A program made the translations under genes and the position numbers. Shown here piece by piece: positions 57,501-64,000 of a DNA stretch of 64,000 bases (within the stretch, counting starts at the first letter, position 1; each line of letters starts with the position of its first letter). Origin of the DNA: Darksidea phi (Eukaryota; Ascomycota; Dothideomycetes; Pleosporales; Lentitheciaceae); contig JASJFT010000183.1 of the NCBI GenBank assembly GCA_030770425.1, positions 29,002 to 93,001 of the forward strand. The letters run 5' to 3'. The notes under the pieces were generated by a model. That model was given only the letters and a program-made list of their open reading frames with translations. It made no database searches and was not told the DNA's origin.

Positions 57501-57715
57501 TGTCACAGGTAGAGGCCAGCGGGTCAACTGGGTTCGACCTTCAGGATATGTCTATGGGGCGGTTCCGCAACTTATACGTGGATAGCGACGCCGAGGAAAT
57601 CAACTCGATCCGGATTTTCGATAATGAAAGTTCCGGGACGCAGCGAAAGGTCTCTCTGGCCAAGCGTTTTGGGGCGTGGGTCTTGGGCGTCTTCCGAAAG
57701 CGCAAAGCGTCCTAG
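54530..57715 (+). CDS. C2H2 finger / EST1-SMG7-type domain protein with C-terminal membrane segments
   Basis: Exons 54530-54762 and 54814-57715, with a 51-nt intron (donor GTAAGT, acceptor AAG), give 1044 residues. A C2H2-like finger comes first (CPYCTHQGRIFQNLDQLFSH and MDH; C31, C34, H50, H55). From about 160 to 500 the helical EST1/SMG5-7 pattern appears: YRMAIEDEDPRDHELWAGVA, RSWYSKVADKNPSVGRLYHH, LAILARPNALHQLYYYARSL and PSARESILTLLD. In EST1/SMG7 this region binds nucleic acid or decay factors. About five membrane segments occupy residues 790-960 (ILVIFVGLAAALLFAEAEGT, LMLMLAYCRVVM, LLSIVVTIIVMAF). A membrane-tied EST1-type domain differs from the soluble classical family. It is unlikely to be the telomerase or NMD factor itself. 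Confidence 0.8.
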
Positions 57716-59358
57716 GCCACGATTAGTTGTGATATACCCATTTACCCTTGTCGAATGCTCCTCAATATGCGAAATATTTTGTTCGAGTTTGTTTTCGGCT
57801 CCCGAAAGCCTTTGCATGGGTTTACTCATGATGCTGCCCCCCATTTTCGTTATTTTTCTCGTTGGAAGAGCATTGCACCCAGCGACGTTGTTAGGTAGGG
57901 CTTGTAGGCCTGTACGGAGGGATGATGTTGAATACCTCTCAGGAAATGTGTGCCTATTTTACGTACAAGATAATGCTGAATGCTAGCTTCGGCTGACATT
58001 TTTTCCTTGGACGGGTTACCGTCTTTGTCCGATGGGACCATCGCACCATGCGAGTTTTCAGATATACCATATGTTTCACAATGACATACAAGCTGTGCGG
58101 CACTACCCGCCAGTAAATTGCGCAATTTCAATCCCGTTGGCAAATTTGGTGACTCTTATCTACAAGTACAAACCCACCGGCGTGGCTTTGACACCCTACC
58201 GAACGGCCTTGAACCGCTTCTCGAAGACCGTAATTGAATGCCCCATAATGTCTATGAAAGATGTCGACATTCTACTCTAAGCGCCTTCTCACTTCCTTCA
58301 AAAGCTCACCAATGCATCGTTTGTCTTGCTAGGGATCCCTTTAGGGAAATAGCGCGTTCGTAGGCTGAGAAAAATTCCAAGGGAAGATACATGACGGGGA
58401 GTCAAGGACGCACGGACGTTTTGGAGCTCTGTCGGCGGTTTCAGCGGGAGAGCAAGGCATCGAAAGAGATCGGTAAATTTGACTTTCGATCTGGTGCGTG
58501 GAGAGGCTAAGGGAGCGGAGAGACAGCCAATGGGCAGAGCGAAAAACGTAGGAGCCGGGAGAAATGCGAGAGGAATACGGGTTCAAGTAATAGAGGTGCA
58601 AAGAAACAGGCACGAAGCCACGTCAAAAAGTTTGAGAAAGCGGGCACTCTAGGAGCCTTTTCGTCTCTTCTTTTCTCAGGCCACAATGTTTAAGCATAGT
58701 CTTTCTGCACGTGAGCTATCTTTGCAATAGTTTAATACATCCTTAGGGATCGCCACGGATCAGGGCTCCGTTTTGTTCCCCGTGATGACGTCATTGGCCA
58801 GCTCCGACGGCAGAGTTCGGTCAGGGCTACTTTCGCTCCTCGCTAAGAAACACTAATACTAGATTTACGAGCGGTATTTTCGTATAAATTACCTTATCTA
58901 CCCCTTAAGAGAAGATATTATACATAGCAACGATGAATACTATAACGTTACTAGAGATAACTAATATTTTGGGGAATAAATTTATGAAAGGTATATGCTA
59001 TAAGGAGGGGTAATCTATGGTTTTAGGCTGATTTTCGAATGAGTAGCAGCCATCGTGTCGTCAAACTCGCGGAATAACCCAAATGGGTGACACAAAAAGG
59101 CTGTCGTGGTGCGTGCGAAGATGATTGATGTCCTGCTGCCCACACAATCATCACCATTAAACTTCTGAAATCTTGATTCAAAGACCTGATTCACTGGACA
59201 ATACTGACACTTTGTCTCATCCTTACGTTTCATGGACTTTATTATCATTTTTACTTGTTCCTAAACAATGGTGACCTATCAGCCCCACTTTCAAACAGTT
59301 GAATTCAATCTTCCAGCTTCGTCACTCATCGCATTTGACGTCTGCCTCATGGCGTTCT
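57716..59358. other. intergenic region with AT-rich decayed DNA
   Basis: No gene is supported in 1.6 kb. DNA from about 58850 to 59020 is strongly AT-rich, like RIP-affected repeats, and is followed by the inverted 35-bp repeat at 59036-59070. Confidence 0.5.
59036..59070 (-). repeat. short dispersed repeat fragment (copy 2)
   Basis: Inverted copy of 572-606 with one difference in 35 bases. It borders AT-rich decayed DNA. Confidence 0.6.
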
Positions 59359-59974
59359 CTAGATGGAATCTAGGCTGCCCTGATCAATCAGAAAAGAATC
59401 GGGATGTCTGAGACCCGTGCTCTCTGGATGGAAGCTGAAGGGATGCATCGCAAATATATCCCCAAATGCCCAAGAAGGGTCCGGATTAAGATCAATCGAG
59501 GCTTGCAGCTTTCTTTGTACCACGACGGACGAATTCGCGGCTGCCATTGGAGAAATCCAGGACATATACTCCCGGTCTTGCAGAGGACCAAGGTTGAGAG
59601 ATGACTGGGTCCTTGGACTCTGAATTCCTGCACGATTTACTACACGTTGTTAATCACCGTTTTTCTAGCGGCAAGTCAAGCTTACTATCAGGCACTTTGT
59701 GTTTCTTGTTGACATGCTCTCTCATCTTATCCAAGCGCGCGGTAGCGTACGGACAGCCCCAGTATGAACACTGCTGCTTTTGGCCATGGACAGTTTTGAC
59801 ATGCCGATTCAGCTCGTAAACGCGTGAGAAGCTGGATATACATCCTGTAAACAGACAAAACTGCCGTTTCTGGTGGTTACCCTGCAGCGTCGACTTTCGC
59901 TTGCTGTCGAGATCAACACCATTGCTCTGAAGTATTTGAAGAATGACTCGGATAAGGTGTTCAGGGGCTTCCAT
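59359..59974 (-). CDS. two-finger C2H2-type protein
   Basis: Exons 59974-59686 and 59627-59359 with a 58-nt intron (donor GTAAGC, acceptor CAG) encode 185 residues. Two zinc-finger-like units lie at about 40-63 (FCLFTGCISSFSRVYELNRH with VKTVH) and 69-92 (CSYWGCPYATARLDKMREH with VNKKH), each C-x4-C-x12-H-x3/4-H, as in fungal regulators. The second exon reads on in frame for 89 residues (SWISPMAAANSSVVVQRKLQ and onwards) without a known domain. An AG acceptor directly before the ATG, and an upstream GTAAGC, suggest an intron in the leader or an additional upstream exon. The gene is short, and may be a truncated relative of larger C2H2 regulators. Target genes are unknown. Confidence 0.65.
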
Positions 59975-60633
59975 CTATGAAGGTCAGAACAGGTGTTCGA
60001 GGTGGCGGAAAGTATGCGAGAAGGCGCTTACCTTTGACTTATGTATGGTAATCGACTCTCATCTGCCACGCTTTGATAGTGAAAACTTGAAGAGAAGGCG
60101 GGCTGGCGCCACGAGCCATCCTTCTTATATTTCGAAGATACTTTCCTTCATGTCTCCCGGATGGCTAATTCGTGCTATAGGTAACATTACGTAGCGGTGG
60201 TCGATAAGATAGGAAGCGGTCCTAGGTTGCTTTGGTGAACAGAGTATACTTGAGCGTGATGCCCGATTTGAGGTGGGCCTCCATTCGGGACCTACATCGA
60301 TGCGGTCTTTCGAAAGTGGATGGCGGTCCACGGATTTAGAGGTGGCCCCCGGTGCGTAATACGATGGCGGTCCTCGCTTTAGGCTTAGCGCAAGATTACG
60401 CGCTCTGCACTCTTCTTCAGCCTTCTCACATTCAGCACTGCCTCGTTGGCACTTTAGGCAGCTGCAGATTCTTCCTTTCGTAGGGGCCTCGCTCGCGTGG
60501 TCATCTGCGAAATTTTACAGCAGTTTCAGATGCATCTATCCCGTCAGTCAAGTTCTTGGTCGACGCCGCGGAGGTGATCGGGTTGTGCACAGGCTAGCTT
60601 GGCGGGGTACCGACTGGCGCCTTGCTTCAAACA
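59975..60633. other. divergent promoter region between C2H2 gene and Rua1_C-type gene
   Basis: About 660 bp with a probable leader intron of the minus-strand gene (donor near 60032) and the promoter of the plus-strand regulator. No additional gene is supported. Confidence 0.45.
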
Positions 60634-63436
60634 ATGGAGACCAATGCGATCACTGGCGTTAGTAAGTACAGCAATCTACCAAACGTATTGTCACCCTCTG
60701 AAACCGCTAGATTTGAACGATCCATGGGTTTTACATGCGTATACAAGACTCATCACATTCAAAGCCGACTTGACGCAAATACTCTGCACTTTCCGGGAAC
60801 TCAACCCTGCTCAACAACGCAGCCTTCAAGGTATTGCGCACTACTTAAACCTTGAGTATGAATATACTAGAGTGGATCGCATAGCAAGGATAGGCAGGAC
60901 AGATACAAGTACCAGCCAAGCGGCTACCAACAATGGACACCATATCGGCCTCAGTCATTTGCACGTTCAAGAGACTCCGCATCAACAAAATCAAAATCCT
61001 CTGAATGGCAGTGCACGAATTTCCTATGGGTCAAATAGCGATACACACTCCATTTCCGAGCCCTCGGACTTGGCATCGGCGCTATGGTCCGCTAATGAGC
61101 ATACATCGACTAACACGAGAGGTTATCGACCATCAACCGAATCTCTGCAAAGTATCCCGGACGTCAGCTCGCCACTTGGATCACAGTTCACACCATACAG
61201 AGCGTCCAGCCGTGCCAGTTCCACCAGCAGTTTGCACAGTGGCCACGGGCGCAGCCGTTTTCGTAAGATGTTCGGTCGAAGATCGAGTTTACAAAGCAGG
61301 CCGAGCTTCCAGAGCCAGACAAGCCTTCAGAGTAGGGCAAGTTCAGGTTACGAGGAGATTGTGTTCGAGGTTAATTCAGGCCGACCGCCAAGTTTGTCTT
61401 CCACTACTCGGCAGCGTACTTCTATGGATAACGTGAAGAAGGCGGCCATGCTTGCAGTCAAGAAGGTCGGAGCATGTTGGAGATGCAAGTTCCTTCGCAA
61501 AACGGTACGGTACCTTAGACCTGGAGTTTATCCATCTGTCAACAATAACTCACGTCTTCCAGTGTGACCCTGACTCGCCATGCCAGAATTGTCCCAAGTC
61601 GAAACACCACTCAGACTGGCATTCAGTCGGCTGCAAACGCGGTACCATTGTAGATAAAGTAGCGCGCACGCTTCTTTGCCCAAATGCAGACAAGCCTGCA
61701 CATAGACCGAGCTCACCGGAAAGGCGGCGGGAGGTCAAAGACGTCAAACGGAAGAACAAAGATGTTCGTCGTGTTACCGAGGAGCGCAACGATCAGGTGA
61801 ATACGCAAGACACTATCGATGTGTTTAACCACTGGCTTCTCGAGCAGACCTCCCGACTTGACCAGGTCAATGTTGACAAAGATCCCTCTCCAGACATTGC
61901 GCAGCTCCAGCCTCTAGTGCACTCTACCCTAGCAATAGAATGGGAGATCCGGCGACTGAATTCGATTGAAGGGCCACACAGAGACGTGTGGCGGCAATTT
62001 TTACACGAAATCTACCCCTGGTACCCGCAATTTAGTTTCCTCTTGCATTCGGCAGCAGAATACCAATCGTATACTGAACAGGTAAGGCTGCGATCATTTA
62101 TAAAATGGGCCTTGGGGCTAAAAGGAAATAGAATCAGCTAATCGCGCAGTCATTGATATGTGTTAGAAATTGTCTGGAAGTATTCCGCGCTCAATATTGC
62201 AGCCTTTCGATAGAGAACCCTCACGCGCGCTGCTCACTATCATCAGGCTGCAAGATTGAATGCATCGCCGAGTTGGACTCAAGTCTTACTTCCTACCTGA
62301 AAGAACTTGGACGTGTTCTTTTCAAGAAAGAGAACATGCGGAGCCATGACTGCTGGCTGTCCATTTTCTATAGCCTATGCCTTCAAGGCTACGTACGACG
62401 ATTGCTTTGTCGTATTTCAGTGGATGACACACGGCCTTTTCCTAAAGAGTATCTTCACTTGGCAGTTCGACTGGTCTCTGCTCGCTTCGGTAGCTACGAT
62501 CCATTTGCGACTATTCTCTCTAGTACACATTCGGGCGACAACATGAAGTTCGACAGTAGTCACTATGTAGCACAGCAAGCAGTCAACAGGCCATGCTGGG
62601 AGTCTCGTTCGATTTCGAACCCTTACGAATACCTCAAAGGACTTTGCGGCGACACAGCAGTAAGCTTGGACACTGACAACGGGCCTCGAAAAATCAACAA
62701 GCAAACACTGGCAGAGAGAACGCAAGATAAAGTCGCTCTACATGACTCTATCGAATCGATTGCGCACATCGAGCTTACTGAGACTACCGCCTTGGGTGAC
62801 CAGTTTATGTGGTTTGGAGAAGATATACCGGACCCTTTCCAAGATACCGGATTCTACAGGAATGACTGGGAGTGTGATGTGGACACTTTTGACTTCGATA
62901 CAGACGTCCTCTTGCCTGAGCTCCCTACCGAGCCCGACATGCACCCCATGGACCAGAGCCTTACACCTTACCAGTGCAAAGCATATTCTCCGGACGATCT
63001 CTTCAAGCCTCAATGGGTTAGAGGGCGTGGAACAGAACAACAGAGTTGGTGTGGACTTTGTCGTCCTGGACAATGGCTGCTCCTCAACGACTCAACATAC
63101 ATGCGGGACAAGGTCTTCAACCATGGCATCAACCCTGAAACAGGCAAGCATTTCGAAGAGGCGGAAATTACACGGAAAAGTAGCTGCGAAACTTGGGAGG
63201 CCTTCTGTAGGACTTGTCTGCAGTGGATATCGCTGTATTGGGATAAAGACAACTCCCACTTCTGGCTTGAGCACGCGTACAAGGTATTTTCGTCCATCGA
63301 GTGGTATCAACGAATGCTGACAGTGGAGTGCCATACAAAATCTGCGGCTTGGCCGGAAATGAATTTCGAGCCGGCGATAGCTAGTGACGAAGATCAAGAG
63401 CAGACTGAAAATTATTTCGACCTTGCCATCCTCTAG
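60634..63436 (+). CDS. variant zinc-cluster regulator with Rua1_C-type C-terminal domain
   Basis: Four exons, 60634-60661, 60711-61504, 61563-62081 and 62150-63436, give 875 residues. All three introns (49, 58 and 68 nt) have good signals and keep frame. The zinc region, rebuilt by intron 2, reads CWRCKFLRKTCDPDSPCQNC and then WHSVGCKRG (C265, C268, C275, C281, C284, C298): six cysteines as in Zn2Cys6 factors, but with 13 residues before the last. The C-terminus at about 740-810 (WCGLCRPGQWLLLNDSTYMR, VFNHGINPETGKHF) fits the Rua1_C family of regulators known from the smut protein Rua1, which controls secondary metabolism. The middle is Ser/Gln-rich and then helical. The start METNAITGV was chosen because its GTAAGT intron gives the best frame; ATG 60644 without intron 1 is the alternative. 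Confidence 0.78.
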
Positions 63437-63540
63437 ATGATTCTTGATGTTAGGGGTTGTGCTTGGTCGCAGATGTTGGAAATCTTTGGATACGGAGACT
63501 TAGGACACTATACTATATGATCTATTATATTAGGATTTAG
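63437..63540. other. 3' region of the Rua1_C-type gene
   Basis: About 100 bp of AT-rich sequence between the stop codon and the transposase relic; probably 3' untranslated region. The relic itself starts at 63541. Confidence 0.4.
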
Positions 63541-63845
63541 TTCCGGTCAAAAAGGTCGCCGTTCATTTGTAGGATTCGAATCGCCATCTCTCGAGTACGC
63601 GCGTGTGAGGGGGGGTAGCTGTTTCTATTCTATTCAAGTATCTAGTCTACTAGGAAGCTGTCCTCCTCCGGCGTCAATCGCTATTGATTCTGGTAGCTGA
63701 TTCTACTAGTAGTTGCGCCGGCTATTCGACCGCGGAGCGTTGATCGAGGGATATCGTACGCCTTAGTAGCACCGCGCAGGCTCTTATAAACACTAGAATC
63801 GAGATCTCTGATAGATAATTGTATAGTCTGCTCACGGCCATCCAT
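63541..63845 (-). mobile_element. pogo/Fot1-type transposase relic (N-terminal part)
   Basis: The minus strand from 63845 reads MDGREQTIQLSIRDLDSSVY, KSLRGATKAYDIPRSTLRGR, IAGATTSRISYQNQ-stop, RLTPEEDSFLVD-stop, ILE-stop, SYPPSHARVLEMAIRILQMN and ends at GDLFDRN-stop. This is the helix-turn-helix start of a fungal pogo/Tc1-mariner transposase (psq/CENP-B type). Three in-frame TAG codons replace family Gln or Trp codons, in line with C-to-T or G-to-A changes. The catalytic DDE part is absent, so it is a dead, truncated copy. Confidence 0.85.
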
Positions 63846-63929
63846 ATTGAAAAGCGTGGTTGAAAATCATGACGTCTTTTGTGAGGGCGGCCTGTTTTGG
63901 GTGGGTGCGCGGCTACTAGGTCTGGGCGG

Positions 63930-63930
<1 letters not shown>

Positions 63931-64000
<70 letters not shown>
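63931..64000. other. poly-G run at window end (probable sequencing/assembly artefact)
   Basis: The last 70 bases are all G. It is not a telomere (fungal repeats are TTAGGG). Two-colour sequencing chemistry reads missing signal as G, and assemblers sometimes leave such runs at contig ends. A true homopolymer of this length would be unusual. Confidence 0.7.

Noticed and set aside
60125..60331. Minus-strand ORF upstream of the C2H2 gene as its first exon
   Set aside because: It stops before any usable donor, and no join to 59974 keeps the frame; the leader-intron model is simpler.
1..64000. CRISPR arrays, bacterial-type operons or riboswitches
   Set aside because: No regularly spaced direct repeats with unique spacers were seen; gene structure is eukaryotic throughout.

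Overview
The window is nuclear DNA of a filamentous ascomycete (Pezizomycotina, most likely a Dothideomycete such as a member of Pleosporales). This rests on short introns of about 43-97 nt with GT..CTAAC..AG signals, fungus-specific families (Zn2Cys6 factors, a HET-domain relic, an N-terminal helical/TPR protein, a DUF6914-type protein, a Rua1_C-type regulator), and decayed transposons whose differences are mostly C/T and G/A, as expected from repeat-induced point mutation (RIP). There are no operons; each gene has its own promoter region. The species assignment is inference.

Region by region: (1) 1-6.2 kb: a long GC-rich leader and the WEE1 mitotic inhibitor kinase. (2) 6.2-11.3 kb: gene-poor DNA with a CTG repeat, a Ty3/Gypsy integrase relic and two candidate small secreted proteins, one with six cysteines and one intron. 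(3) 11.6-21.9 kb: a conserved block with a cyclase-family enzyme, a GYP1-like Rab GAP, the RNA-binding 3'-end-processing factor HRP1 and the polyadenylation-complex factor MPE1, the last two in tandem. HRP1 carries a 1.45-kb intron that contains an element bounded by perfect 17-bp inverted repeats. (4) 22-34.5 kb: a Zn2Cys6 regulator, a 74-residue two-exon gene, an aminoglycoside-phosphotransferase-like pseudogene, a DUF6914-type protein and dispersed decayed repeats. (5) 34.6-40.3 kb: a membrane/coiled-coil/zinc-site protein and 5-oxoprolinase. (6) 40.3-52.6 kb: an accessory island with an F-box-like/2EXR-type protein, a gene joining an NLR-type N-terminal helical domain to ten nearly identical 42-residue TPRs without an NTPase domain, a HET-domain relic, and a direct repeat on each side of the TPR gene. 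(7) 52.2-52.6 kb: a low-quality poly-T stretch with a 10-N gap. (8) 52.7-63.4 kb: two divergent membrane-protein genes, one joining a C2H2 finger, an EST1/SMG-type helical domain and about five membrane segments; a C2H2 protein; and a large zinc-cluster/Rua1_C regulator. (9) 63.5-64 kb: the N-terminal part of a decayed pogo/Fot1-type transposase, then a 70-nt poly-G run.

How genes may work together: HRP1 (cleavage factor IB) and MPE1 (CPF subunit) belong to the same mRNA 3'-end machinery. The TPR gene and the HET relic look like an allorecognition (non-self recognition) locus that is being shaped and damaged by RIP. This is the most interesting region, although no functional system is proven by the sequence. 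Exon-intron models were built by hand from splice signals, reading-frame continuity and recognised family motifs; none has transcript support.
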